A DNA stretch of 64,000 nt from Exophiala sp. HKRS030 (Eukaryota; Ascomycota; Eurotiomycetes; Chaetothyriales; Herpotrichiellaceae), in NCBI GenBank assembly GCA_023897205.1, contig JAHWDD010000010.1, forward strand, positions 1,984,001-2,048,000. Reading direction: 5' to 3'. The first letter of the stretch is position 1; each line of letters starts with the position of its first letter. The translations under genes and the position numbers were made by a program. Under the pieces are notes generated by a model, which made no database searches, was not told where the DNA came from, and saw nothing but the letters and a program-made list of their open reading frames with translations. This document shows positions 23,647 to 33,960 of the stretch, piece after piece.

Positions 23647-25252
23647 GGAACGATTAGAAGAACATGATGTCGACCAATCTTTGATGAATGGCACACCAAC
23701 CAAGACCGTAAAATCATCGCTTTCCAAAAAATCTACTGCTTTTATCCTCAATCAAGAAGACAAAGACCAAGGAAGCCCAACACCCAAGTCCAATGGACGC
23801 ACTCTTTTCTCGACGCCCAAGAAGAATCAAGTTCTTACTGTGACACCCTCCAAATCTAAGAAAGCCGATCGGTCTGCAAAAAGAAAGAGTGCTCAGATTC
23901 TTGCAGAAAATCACGATGACGATGATTGGGACGGACAGGATGCTCTGGCCAGAGCCATATTGGAAGACGTGGAGGAAGACCTGGCCGAAGATGCAGACAC
24001 TATGCGCAATACACCTCACATCGAAGCATCTGTGGAAACACCACAGGACACTGACCCCACTACCACAATCAAGACAACAGGTAAACGAGGGCGACCAAAA
24101 GGTGCAAAGAATAAAAGATCTCCGACCCCAGAAGGAGACATCGCACCTGAAGAGCGGTATTTCTTTCAGAATCGTGCTGGCCCGCCTCAGATCTCAACCA
24201 ACAAATTCAATTCGGTCAAGTTGTTAACGCAGGAGGAGTATCTTGGTTATACACAAAAATATAGGGATCACCATGAACCCGAACTTTTGCAGTTGATGAA
24301 GTTGCACACCCGGTCATTTCCACAATGGCAATTCGAACTCGCAGAAGGCTTTGGACTCTGTTTGTACGGTTACGGAAGTAAAAGGAAATTGATCAACAAC
24401 TTTGCTGAGTGGCTATACAAACAGTCCAAGATTCCACCACGAATTGTGGTGGTGAATGGATACACGCCAAAGCTGAGCGCAAGGGGCATCGTCAATGCTG
24501 TTGCGTCGGCCTTGTTGAATGAGGAAGAGCGATTACGGCTGGTTGGCCAACCTCACGAGCTTGTCGATGGTCTTTTTGCATACCTTGCAAGTCACCCTCC
24601 CAAAGGTCAGCTAGTTATTATGGTCAATTCTATCGATGGTCATCCTCTCCGACGTTCCTCTGCACAAACAGTCCTAGCTCGGCTTGCAGATCATCCCATG
24701 ATACACTTTGTGGCAACTGCCGATTCACCAACGTTTCCGAGCTTATGGAATTCGTCTCTGCTCGATCAATACAAATTTGTGTTTCATGACTGCACAACAT
24801 TCGCTCCATATACAGCGGAGATACAGATAGTCGATGAAGTCCATGATCTCCTCGGTCGAAAGAAACTCCGAACCGGAGGTAAGGAAGGCATCGGGTTCGT
24901 GCTGAAGTCACTGCCAGAGAACGCCAGAAATCTCTACAGAATCTTGCTGTCCGAAATCCTAGCTATCTTAACGGATGACAATGAGAGAAGTTGGGGAAGG
25001 CAAGACGGCAAAGCAGTCAACAAGCAAACACAAGATTTGGCAGAAGAAGTGGGGATCGAATATCGAGCATTGTATCAAAAAGCATCAGAGGAGTTCATCT
25101 GTTCGAGCAGCATGAATTTTCAATTTTTGTTGAAGGAATTTCACGACCACCAAATGATTACGAGTAAACGAGATGCGAGTGGGACTGAAATGCTTGGAGT
25201 ACCATTGGCCAAAGAAGAGATGGAGGCTGTACTGGAGGATCTTGTTCTCTAA
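23546..25252 (+). CDS. ORC2: Origin recognition complex subunit 2
   Basis: This single exon encodes 568 residues. ORC2 is part of the six-subunit complex that marks replication origins and loads the MCM helicase in the nucleus. Residues 1-200 are charged and disordered with many Ser/Thr-Pro sites (TPSKRRKS, FSTPKKN), likely CDK targets. An AT-hook-like GKRGRPKGAKNK lies near 178-190 and may contact DNA. The ORC2 AAA-like core follows, with the signature LCLYGYGSKRKLINNFAEWL and later FVATADSPTFPSLWN. A C-terminal winged-helix region ends LEDLVL. It is convergent with the PDX1 gene (134 nt between stops). Confidence 0.95.
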   Translation: MAKRKAPEAPVEAVRTPSKRRKSSAQVEITPRHEERLEEHDVDQSLMNGTPTKTVKSSLSKKSTAFILNQEDKDQGSPTPKSNGRTLFSTPKKNQVLTVTPSKSKKADRSAKRKSAQILAENHDDDDWDGQDALARAILEDVEEDLAEDADTMRNTPHIEASVETPQDTDPTTTIKTTGKRGRPKGAKNKRSPTPEGDIAPEERYFFQNRAGPPQISTNKFNSVKLLTQEEYLGYTQKYRDHHEPELLQLMKLHTRSFPQWQFELAEGFGLCLYGYGSKRKLINNFAEWLYKQSKIPPRIVVVNGYTPKLSARGIVNAVASALLNEEERLRLVGQPHELVDGLFAYLASHPPKGQLVIMVNSIDGHPLRRSSAQTVLARLADHPMIHFVATADSPTFPSLWNSSLLDQYKFVFHDCTTFAPYTAEIQIVDEVHDLLGRKKLRTGGKEGIGFVLKSLPENARNLYRILLSEILAILTDDNERSWGRQDGKAVNKQTQDLAEEVGIEYRALYQKASEEFICSSSMNFQFLLKEFHDHQMITSKRDASGTEMLGVPLAKEEMEAVLEDLVL

Positions 25253-25385
25253 GTCCAAGTGAGGTAAGAATGTTGTGGTTGAGGATGGGCTTATTTACAG
25301 CTATCTTCAAAACCTGCTCCCATTGTATCAACATGACCGCCTCAGTGCCTGCGCCTGCGCCGTCAAATGCATTTTTATCCCGAGT

Positions 25386-26339
25386 CTACCAGCCACGGCC
25401 AGCAAGCTTTTCGGTTGGGGCCATGGAGCCACAATTGATACCGACAATGGCCTCTCCAAGGCCTTCACTGCATTCAGCCAACACTTTAGCATCCTGGAAA
25501 TGGGTGGTGGCTTGAACGATGGCCTTTGCTCTCTTTGCAGGGTTTCCAGACTTGAAGATACCACTTCCCACGAAAACACCGTCACAACCCAACTGCATCA
25601 TCAAGGCTGCGTCTGCAGGAGTGGCAATACCACCTGCAGCGAAGTTAACGACCGGAAGTCTTCCGAGCTCCGCAGTCTGTTTGAGGAGGACCGGATCAAC
25701 CTCGAATTCGCGGGCCAATGCTCTGATGGCACCTTCTCCTTCGGACAAGGCAGCCTGGGCACGAGCAATATCTTGCTTGACAGTCCTCATGTGCTTGACA
25801 GCTTCGACGACATCGCCAGTACCGGCTTCACCTTTTGTTCTGATCATAGCAGCACCTTCGCTGATCCTTCGCAGAGCTTCTCCGAGGTTCCTGCATCCAC
25901 AGACGAAGGGTACTCTGAAAGGAGACTTCTCAACGTGGTATTTATCATCGGCAGGTGTCAGGACCTCACTCTCATCGATATAGTCAACTCCAAGTGCTTC
26001 GAGGATCTGGCACTCGACGAAATGTCCTATTCTTGCTTTTGCCATGACGGGGATCGTGACGGCAGCTTGGATCTCTCTGATCAATTGAGGGTCTGACATT
26101 CTTGCCACTCCACCATCTTTTCGGATATCTGCAGGTACTCTTTCCAAAGCCATGACGGCGCATGCACCAGCTTCCTCGGCTATACGAGCTTGCTCGGCGT
26201 TGACGACGTCCATGATGACGCCACCCTTGAGCATCTGAGCCAAGCCGGCTTTGACTGTGAAGGATGGGATGGAGGGAGTGGCAGAGGTGCCATTGGTGGG
26301 GATGGTGTTGGAAGCCATGCTGTTGTCGTTGATGACCAT
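25386..26339 (-). CDS. PDX1: Pyridoxal 5'-phosphate synthase subunit PDX1 (SNZ/PdxS)
   Basis: The chosen start is ATG 26337-26339 ([11 protein letters not shown]), giving 317 residues, the usual fungal length; the open frame extends further upstream but without an ATG. The enzyme is a TIM-barrel dodecamer that condenses ribose 5-phosphate, glyceraldehyde 3-phosphate and ammonia (from the glutaminase PDX2/SNO) to PLP. Visible motifs: [40 protein letters not shown] with an active-site Lys, and [16 protein letters not shown] with the second Lys. The N-terminal 25 residues are variable and Ser/Thr-rich. The partner glutaminase is not in this window. Confidence 0.95.
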   Translation of the reverse strand: MVINDNSMASNTIPTNGTSATPSIPSFTVKAGLAQMLKGGVIMDVVNAEQARIAEEAGACAVMALERVPADIRKDGGVARMSDPQLIREIQAAVTIPVMAKARIGHFVECQILEALGVDYIDESEVLTPADDKYHVEKSPFRVPFVCGCRNLGEALRRISEGAAMIRTKGEAGTGDVVEAVKHMRTVKQDIARAQAALSEGEGAIRALAREFEVDPVLLKQTAELGRLPVVNFAAGGIATPADAALMMQLGCDGVFVGSGIFKSGNPAKRAKAIVQATTHFQDAKVLAECSEGLGEAIVGINCGSMAPTEKLAGRGW

Positions 26340-27070
26340 TCTCGAGAAGGAAGGACGCGATCGACCTAGGGCAGAGACAAACAAGTGGTATGCAAGCGGA
26401 AGGGAGGGAGGGAGAGGTGAGAAAATCGAGTAGGATGCAGTGACAGATCGATGGTGAGAATTAAAAAGAAACAAAAGTCTTGAGTCACACCCAAAATTAC
26501 GAGTTACGAGGTCCCGGCCCGGTTATTTACGGAGTGCCTGGAGCAATTCAGGACGAATGTTTAGTAGTAGGTAATGCCAATGATTGGTTTCTTACTTAAT
26601 GTAGACGTCGTAGACACTTACAAGGGCATCTACGGAGAGCACGCCTTGGTACACGATCAGAAAAAAGCGTGGACAGGTGAGCGGTGCCTGTGCTCACTAC
26701 TCAGATTTTGTCGGAGAAATTGGGGAAAAATTTAATCATTACAGGAGGCATGGCACTGCATGGGTAGGTAGGCACCTAGTAGGTACCTGAGGTACAGCGT
26801 ATGCACAGGTAGATCTTGGCCATCCGATCTTGATTCTTCACTACTGACGGATGGGTGGGTAAGTGGGAAGGAAGAATGTACTCCGTACAGTAGCCACCTA
26901 GTAGTTATTAAATGTAAAGTAAATGCATTTTCCCCCGCGATCGCCCATGTATGCGGACCCAGAGTGATTTACCCAAGTTGGAAACAGAGATTTTTCGTCG
27001 TCGGATCTCGTCAGCGAATGTAAGAGGAGGGAAGGAAAAGAGGGGCCTTGGTTGACAGTGACAAGGGCAT

Positions 27071-27098
27071 GGGAGGGGAGGGGAGGGGAGGGGAGGGG
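27071..27098 (+). repeat. G-rich tandem repeat, potential G-quadruplex
   Basis: Six runs of three or four G separated by single A residues (GGGGA repeated), followed by an A run and a purine-only stretch. Four or more G runs with one-base loops are the classical requirement for an intramolecular G-quadruplex. Confidence 0.75.
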
Positions 27099-27265
27099 AA
27101 AAAAGACGAGATCGAGAGCAAAACCAGCGCCAATACCAATACCAACACAAAAGAGAATTCTAGGTCTTGGACTGTAGAAGCTTGGCGTATCCCACGTCGT
27201 GTCCCAGCCTCTTTTGCCCGTCAGTTCAATTCAATGCGTGTAATGCTCTGCCCTGAGAGGCTGGC

Positions 27266-27497
27266 CACGTGAGGCACGTGATGATCTGAAAGCCCACGTG
27301 ACTGTTCACCATGTGACTATTGCATATCCGCACATGCCAGCCCTTGCTTATGCTTGTCCGTAGAAGCGCATCGAGGTGATCACGGACGATCAAGGTAGCT
27401 TTTGACTGTACACTCCTCCGTACTGTGGGACTTTTTGTGGGAACTTGAAAAAGACTTCGTCGTCACGTGCCACAAACACCCCCTCGGAAATCACGTG
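27266..27497. promoter_or_regulatory. Cluster of five CACGTG boxes
   Basis: The palindrome CACGTG occurs at 27266-27271, 27275-27280, 27295-27300, 27464-27469 and 27492-27497. A six-base word is expected by chance about once in 4 kb. It is the core site of bHLH factors such as Cbf1-type and Pho4-type proteins; which factor binds here is unknown. It lies 0.6-0.8 kb before the F-box gene and about 1 kb from PDX1. Confidence 0.55.
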
Positions 27498-28081
27498 CGT
27501 CGCTTATTCAGATTCTACATCTCGACAAACCTTTGGAACAAATCAGAGATCATGGTCTAACATTTCCTCCCACTCCACATATTCCGTCTTCCGGAATGCT
27601 TGCAAAGGGGAGGGGAGGGGGCAGGACTCCTCTTCACCCCTCACTTGTAAACAATTCTGTCGTCAATATCGTCCAATCCGAGTGGCACTATTCTGATTGT
27701 TCGGTGGGAACAAGCTGGAGCTCAGCTTCCCATGCCATTTGTGATTTGGTGCCGACGTCTATGACAACTCCTCACACGAATGCACGCGACCACCAATAAC
27801 CGCATGTTATAGGATTGTGAGCTTGGGATTCCTTTTCCCCTCGAGACAGCTCGCAAACGACGAGGGTATCGGATTGGAATTCTGCCATTATTATCCCTTC
27901 AAACCACTTCCGTGAGCTGTACGACAACACAAAGCTGTTGATCATGAGTGGGATCTCGAGCTTCTCGATGCGTTGCTTGGCTACTATCTCTATCAGTTCG
28001 CACGTAACTTCGTCTCGGCCTTAGTTACATGCCAGTGTTTTAGCACCAGGCTCGTTTGACACCAATCCAGTTGACCACACG

Positions 28082-29674
28082 ATGCAACTCAAACACCGTC
28101 CTGGAATTGTAGTCCCAATCACCAAACCCGCTCCGATATCGATTCCAGATCTACCCCAGGATGTCTTCTTGGTGATCCTATACGACTTGGCCGCCTGGGA
28201 TGTACTGAGTTGTCAACGTGTGTCGCTCTCCTGGAGACGTGTGTTTACGAAACCGGAATACCTCAGATTAGTGCTACAAAGATATGCCAATGCCAGAGAG
28301 ATCCGTCGATTGCATCCGGGCGCACTGCACTTCCACTCTTTTGAAAAGACCACCACCGATTGGATGCGTTTATTCACCATCGTCGCGACTCGGTATGACC
28401 ACCTTTCGTTGGGAACTGCCAGAAAAATGGTCAAGTATCCCATGGCCCCTGTTGAGCAATTGGGAGATTGGTTTCCTGTCGGACAATGGGACTATCATGA
28501 AAGTCAACCGGGAGGTCGTCTGTATTATGAGACGGCGGCAATCCATCTGAGCAGAATCGGCTCAAAACCATATCTTTTCAGACCAACCTTGTGGACGTAC
28601 GATGATGGTTTGTTAGTATTTGCTCCAGCTCAAGACATTGAAGATGATGGATTTCCTCATATCTTGTCACTCCTCGATGTAGCCACAGGAGACCGGTATC
28701 CTGTTCCATTCGATATTAGAGGGAAAATCATACGAAACATTCGACTGAAGGATTTCACTCTTGTGGTTGAATGGGCAGAGAAAGACCCATTTCACAACCT
28801 GAATGCCATGGAACAAGTCAACCGACATTTTGCCAATTGTTTTGACGTACGAAGGAAAAATGGTGACTGGAAAATCACCTGGCGATCTGAGTGGAAGATG
28901 CATTTCTTGGGCCTTCCACCTAATTATCATGATCGATTCTTTTCCACTCACAATCGCAAACATTATGCCGTTTATTTCTGGCAACCGAATCGGAGCATGT
29001 ATACTGGAGATGAGGAATTGCCAATAGAATCACTTTCGGTCTGGGATATCTCGACCCCGTCAGCATATCAACCATCGACCGATCCAGCCGGTAAATATCG
29101 ACCTCCGGAAAAAGACGGACCGTATATTGTCTCGAGGTTTTCCTTTACGGAATTGGACTATATCGGTATTCGACAACATGCGAGTGTGGCTCTGATGTCG
29201 CTTCACCTAGACTCTGAATCGTGTTCATTGATTGTACGAGAAAACGCCGGCGTTGCCGGACAAGGGTATTTCGATCCCGCAGAAAGACTTTGGTGTGCGA
29301 AAACAACCATGTTCCCTTTCCTTGCACATGGTCCGGTTTTGGTCCGTGAGTGGGATGGCAATCTACCTCCATACCGCGGCCACTGTACCATGGAAAGTAC
29401 AGATGTCGAGGAAAGTGAGAAGTGGTTTTTACCCATCATGGATGTGGTCGACACCAAGGCTTTAGTTCGGCTCAGTCTTGTCGAGACATGTTTTACCGGG
29501 CAGAGTCTAGAAAATCAAATCGAAGTAAGGATCAAGGCTGATGCGATTGGTGCTTGGGTGACTCTGAATGATGCTTTGACAAAACAAATTGGTGCCATGG
29601 GGAGGATAGCTGGTGATGAGAGATGGATCATTGGACAGAATGATCGCATGGAGATTGTTATTGTGAAGTTTTGA
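28082..29674 (+). CDS. F-box protein
   Basis: This intact single exon encodes 530 residues. The F-box lies at about 19-62: SIPDLPQDVFLVILYDLAAW followed by DVLSCQRVSLSWRRVFTKPE, the motif that docks on Skp1 in SCF ubiquitin ligases. The remaining 460 residues have no recognised repeat (no WD40 or LRR pattern). They contain regularly spaced aromatic residues and beta-strand-like segments, which suggests a beta-propeller-like or unknown substrate-binding part. Such F-box proteins are abundant and fast-evolving in filamentous fungi. The target is unknown. Confidence 0.82.
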   Translation: MQLKHRPGIVVPITKPAPISIPDLPQDVFLVILYDLAAWDVLSCQRVSLSWRRVFTKPEYLRLVLQRYANAREIRRLHPGALHFHSFEKTTTDWMRLFTIVATRYDHLSLGTARKMVKYPMAPVEQLGDWFPVGQWDYHESQPGGRLYYETAAIHLSRIGSKPYLFRPTLWTYDDGLLVFAPAQDIEDDGFPHILSLLDVATGDRYPVPFDIRGKIIRNIRLKDFTLVVEWAEKDPFHNLNAMEQVNRHFANCFDVRRKNGDWKITWRSEWKMHFLGLPPNYHDRFFSTHNRKHYAVYFWQPNRSMYTGDEELPIESLSVWDISTPSAYQPSTDPAGKYRPPEKDGPYIVSRFSFTELDYIGIRQHASVALMSLHLDSESCSLIVRENAGVAGQGYFDPAERLWCAKTTMFPFLAHGPVLVREWDGNLPPYRGHCTMESTDVEESEKWFLPIMDVVDTKALVRLSLVETCFTGQSLENQIEVRIKADAIGAWVTLNDALTKQIGAMGRIAGDERWIIGQNDRMEIVIVKF

Positions 29675-30463
29675 TCTCATATGCAGAGATGGTAAGAGAG
29701 TTTGGCATCAATGGCAGAACCTCGTACTTCAGCTTCACACTGGCAATGAAGGCTTCGGGTCAAAGTCCAGGAATTGAAAGTCGCAGAAATGCCCGAGAAT
29801 GGAACGAATATCTCGGGCTACTCTCATACACGACGAGCTTCACGCCTTCAAAATAACAATCTACATGACAACCGAGTTCAAGCCGGCCGCATACGAAATC
29901 CTTCGGAAACCAAGGGTATATGTTTTCGCCCGAACGACGTTGAAACAACCAATATGCCAATAAATCTCTCTTGGCAATGCGACCAGGGACTCCTCCGATC
30001 CTCTACGAGCTTATCCATCTGGACCCGACTCTCGAGCGACGAGGCTCCGCGCCGTTGTCGACACCGGATATGCCAGAAAGAGTTTAGACACGTTCCTCAC
30101 TGGCATGTCTTCTACTCTATCGAATCGGATCCCTTTCGAACAACGAGAATCAAAACCAACGACAAGATCTATCCTTCAAAGCAGACTTCCTTCCTATTCG
30201 TGGAGCCAAGATCTTGACATCACCCACCAACCGGATCGTGCGAATTCCTCAAGGAACAATGACCATAAACCATCATAGCCGGCTTCAAAGCCCAGAGCCT
30301 CCTTCATCCCGAGTCTCTACTCACAATATCCCACCGGGAGCAAGCCAGAGATCGGACTGGCCCAGATTGATCAGCACCCGGTATGAAATGACAATGACAC
30401 AATATGACCCTGACCATGACAATGTCAATGACACAATACAGCCCGACAGAACAAGACCCGCCG
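29675..30463. other. Intergenic, no gene seen
   Basis: 3' flank of the F-box gene. A 147-codon plus-strand frame at 29774-30217 starts with TTG and has no family signal. Pro/Asp-poor low-complexity words (ATGAC, GACAAT) appear from 30390. Confidence 0.45.
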
Positions 30464-30488
30464 GAACAGAACAGAACAGAACAGAACA
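30464..30488 (+). repeat. (GAACA)5 microsatellite
   Basis: Five perfect copies of GAACA, first of a series of unrelated short repeats in the next 1.2 kb. Confidence 0.85.
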
Positions 30489-30682
30489 GAGCGGGACGAT
30501 ACAAGATAGAACAGGGCTGGCGCCAAACGACGAAACAACAACCTAGCAACGATGCCAGACCAATAAGAACAAATCCCACCTTCCTATAAAACCTAAACCC
30601 CGGGACCTCATTACGAACAATTCAAAGCACCACCTTCCAACGAAGCCGACCACTCTACGCGCCGTCTCGACCGAGATAGCGC

Positions 30683-30722
30683 CATACATACATGCATACG
30701 TACGGAGTACATACATACATAC
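30683..30722 (+). repeat. CATA-type microsatellite with TACGGAGTA
   Basis: Two blocks of CATA/TACA repeats flank a copy of TACGGAGTA at 30701-30709. Confidence 0.7.
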
Positions 30723-30861
30723 CACGGACGCAATCGCTTCGCCGACATCCTGCATAACGAAATCCGATTAGCGCAGCGCCCTCATTGTACTTGACAAGAA
30801 CTGGAGACTCGTTTCCCCCCACGATCCACACGATCCACACGTGTAACGGCCCCCAGACAGG

Positions 30862-30910
30862 CTAGTTGGTTCGTTGGTTGGTTAGCTGGGTGGGTAGCTA
30901 GGTAGCTAAG
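30862..30910 (+). repeat. Imperfect GGTT/GGTA repeat
   Basis: Degenerate GGTT and GGTA tetranucleotides run into TAGCTAGGTAGC words. Confidence 0.6.
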
Positions 30911-31063
30911 TACTGTAACTAGGTAGTAGCTAGCTAAACACCCGGCAAGGACATACGCGATCTCCAGATAGTGAATCGTGAAACACAAAGCAAGTGAGCA
31001 AGCAAACACGTAGTGAGCTTGGTGGATCTTCAAGGAAGGAAGGAACTACTACAGTACCCTTAC

Positions 31064-31128
31064 CGGTGGCGGTTGTTGTGGTGGTCAGAGTGGTGGTTGG
31101 AGTGGTAGTGGTGGTAGTAGTGGTTCGC
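31064..31128 (+). repeat. GTG/GGT-rich imperfect repeat
   Basis: Irregular GGT, GTGGTT and AGT units over about 65 nt, strongly G/T skewed. Confidence 0.6.
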
Positions 31129-31170
31129 TTAAACATTCACCCACTTGTTTCTCGCATCCCTCTTGAGAGG

Positions 31171-31218
31171 GTACTTAGGTACTTACCTACTTACCTACTT
31201 ACCTACTTACCTGCCTAG
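31171..31218 (+). repeat. TTACCTAC octamer repeat
   Basis: Four near-perfect copies of the octamer TTACCTAC with degenerate flanks. Confidence 0.75.
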
Positions 31219-31330
31219 TTCCCTAGCGACCTAATTACATAGTTCCCTAGTCAATTAATCAGTTAGGTAGGTAGGTACATTTGTGAAGCCATCGACGGAA
31301 CCTTTAACATATCCACTTACCAACTCAAGT

Positions 31331-31370
31331 GATTGACTGATTGACTGATTGACTGATTGACTGATTGACT
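31331..31370 (+). repeat. (GATTGACT)5 repeat
   Basis: Five perfect tandem copies of the octamer GATTGACT. Confidence 0.9.
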
Positions 31371-31505
31371 ACGGGTAGGTCACGTAGTCGTATCAGGCAC
31401 ATCAGGGTAGGGTAGGGTATGGTACGGCATGCTACACGGCGGAGCTGAGACAAAGTATGTATGTACAGTACCTATACCTCCCTAGTTAGCTACCAGCTGT
31501 GAAGT

Positions 31506-31560
31506 ACCGGCTACCGGCTACCAGCTACCAGCTACCAGCTACCGTCTACCAGCTACCGCC
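31506..31560 (+). repeat. GCTACCA/G heptamer repeat
   Basis: About seven copies of a seven-base unit GCTACCA or GCTACCG, imperfect at the ends. Confidence 0.8.
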
Positions 31561-31670
31561 TACTCCCACCGCGGGCCTACGGTAGATACATATCTACCTA
31601 CAGTACCTTGGGTAGTTAGTTAGTTACGGTATCTTAGATGATAACGTAGGTATATACCGACGTACCGACG

Positions 31671-31710
31671 TACCTACCTACCTACCTACCTACCTACCTA
31701 CCTACCTACC
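31671..31710 (+). repeat. (TACC)10 microsatellite
   Basis: Ten perfect TACC copies, the longest tract of a motif that recurs as short TAGGTA words in other spacers of this window. Confidence 0.9.
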
Positions 31711-32504
31711 TACTAGGCTGGCCACCTTAGGTTATACTCTACATATATGTACTTAGCTGAGTTACATGTCGTTAGTGTATGTACAGCACAAATATAAGAT
31801 AGCTTTTCGGGCGTGGGCTTGGGCGTGAGCGTGTTGTCGTGGGCATTTGGCGTTGGTGTGTCACGTGACGTAGTGTGTCTACTCCGTACCCCACGAAGGT
31901 TAATTGTGTGTGCTTCGTATCTTTTGAAATCTTATCTTTTTCCCCGCATGGATCCATCATCGGGCTAACCTTAACCCCTCACTGACACTGACAGTTGGTT
32001 CTCCGATACGATACGAGAGAGGAGAAAAAAAAGTTGCGAGGTTTTCTCGTGTCGAGGAGCACACACCACGCGGCATGTGACATTTACAGTAGAGATAACT
32101 TTGCTGCTCACACTCGTGGAATCGAGTCAACTTGAAGCATTTAGACATCACTAACAGTTTTTGAATGCTTCTACATTGACGAGAATAATATAGGTTGAAT
32201 AATATAATTCGTGCAACTCTGGCTTTCATCATTTTACTTATTTGGCTAAGTAGTTAATATATTGTCATTGATCCCAGGCGGCAAGCTCAGGGCGTATGGG
32301 ATATCTCTCCAAGTTCAAATGTCCACTATGAACCTGGTGATGCCAAATCCTCGAGCGACTGATTACAGTACACTCTGTGAATAGACACCGGTATATATGT
32401 TTGCAAATTTTCCAACAACTTCACAATGGATCCGCTTTGTCAACAAACTTCTGAACGCTCCAACTCTTGCTATGTACCAAGCAAAAAGACTCATCAAGAG
32501 TCAT
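31711..32504. other. Intergenic, no gene seen
   Basis: Flank between the repeat field and the 3' end of the formate dehydrogenase gene. It contains CACGTG at 31862-31867 and TACTCCGTA at 31880-31888, only 12 nt apart. Confidence 0.5.
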
Positions 32505-33960
32505 TTATGCCTTGTTTCGTTGGCCATATGCCTTGGTGGCATATTCACCCTTGTGGACAATCAAGTCCTCAGGTCTGTAATCTTCCCGACCAGAGAAGTA
32601 GCTCTCAAGGATAGCCTTGGTGCCAGCGGCATATCGTTCTTGGGCATCGATCGAAGTACCGGACATGTGAGGAACCATGGCGTTACCGCCTCCCCATGGG
32701 TTCTTGGCAGTTCGGAGTGGGTGGTCACCGGGTGCGGGTTGAGGGAACCAAACATCACCACCATAACCGTTGAGTTGACCGGTCTTGAGGGCCTCAGCGA
32801 CGTCTTCCTTGACGACGATAGCACCACGAGCAGTGTTGACGAGCCAAGCACCTGTAAAGAAGGGCGTTAGTTATTTGCAGTAGGGTAAAGGGAGAATGAA
32901 AACTCACCCTTCTTCATCTTGCTAATGGTCTCTTTGTTGAAAAGACCCTTGGTCTTCTCGTGAAGTGGGCAGTTGATGGTGACAATATCACACTGGGCAA
33001 GGAACTCATCAAAGTCCTCGACTCTTCGAGCACCGATTTCCTTTTCAACCTCAGGCTTGAGTGGTTGGTAATCAAAGTACAACAACTCCTTGCAGTCAAA
33101 AGGCTTGAGACGTCTCAGGACACGCTCTCCAATACGGCCAACAGCAACAGTGCCGACAACCTTGTTCTCAAGATCATATTCGTTCTTGGCCACGGCGGCG
33201 ACGTTCCAGTCACCTCGTTCGATTTGCTCGTGAGCAGGGACAAAGTTACGGACCAGAGTAAGAATGGTCATGACGACGTGTTCAGCGACGGAGACGACAT
33301 TGCTGCCAGTGACTTCAGCCACGGTGATACCACCATTGGTCTTGTTGGCTGCGTTGAGGTCGACGTGATCTGAACCAATACCGGCAGTGACGGCAATCTT
33401 AAGCTTCTTGGCTTTGGCAAGACGCTCAGCGGTCAGGTAACCAGGGTGGAAGCTGTGTTTAGAAAAGAGATAAGCACATGTCCGAAGAAAAAACCCCATC
33501 ACGTCACCAGGTACAGGGATCGACTTACGGAGTGGTGATGATGACCTCAGCATCGACCAATTCTTGATCGAATTTGGAGTTTTCACCATCCTTATCTGAG
33601 GTAGTGACCAAGGTATGTCCCTGATCTTCAAGCCATTTTCTAATACCTAACTCGTTCTCAGTGGTACCGAGAAGACGGGGTTGGTCTTTGGCATGCTCAT
33701 GGCCCTGAGAGGTGTTAGTATTGATGAAGAAGAGATACACCTGTTGGTGATTGGTTTGAGTTGGTAATGGGGATACTCACATCATAAAGGACGAGAAGAA
33801 CTTTGCCCTGGCGAGAAGCAGAAGCTGTCAGTGTGCGTTTGGCTACTGATGAAAGAATGGATGGCTGTGCGGCGCGTCTGGCCAAGTGCGGGGAAGTAGA
33901 TGTAAGAGGAGAAAAGGTGGAGGAGCGCAGAGAGCGCGAAGCAACGCGAGCAAATACCAT
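32505..33960 (-). CDS. FDH1: NAD-dependent formate dehydrogenase
   Basis: Four exons on the minus strand: 33781-33960, 33529-33704, 32908-33452 and 32505-32851. The introns are 76, 76 and 56 nt (GTGAGT, GTAAGT, GTGAGT donors; intron 1 has a perfect TACTAAC branch site). The product is 415 residues. It oxidises formate to CO2 with NAD+ and belongs to the D-2-hydroxyacid dehydrogenase family. Visible motifs: [20 protein letters not shown], the catalytic Arg in [25 protein letters not shown] and the catalytic His in VPHMSGTS. The Rossmann motif reads TVAVGRIG, with Ala where the family usually has the first Gly of GxGxxG. The first exon ([19 protein letters not shown]) resembles a mitochondrial presequence; the cytosolic-type start would be just before GKVLLVLYD. 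Confidence 0.95.

Larger units (their letters stand above)
26340..28081. other. Long divergent intergenic region, PDX1 / F-box gene
   Basis: 1.74 kb without a gene. It holds TAGGTAC-type repeats (26765-26800), a TACTCCGTA copy (26879-26887), the G-rich tract at 27071-27098, a second G tract at 27607-27621 and the CACGTG cluster at 27266-27497. Short frames here look non-coding. Confidence 0.5.

Noticed and set aside
29774..30217. 147-codon plus-strand ORF after the F-box gene
   Set aside because: Starts at TTG, no family match, composition like the non-coding flank.
30464..31710. CRISPR-like array
   Set aside because: Repeats are contiguous microsatellites without unique spacers, and the genome is eukaryotic.
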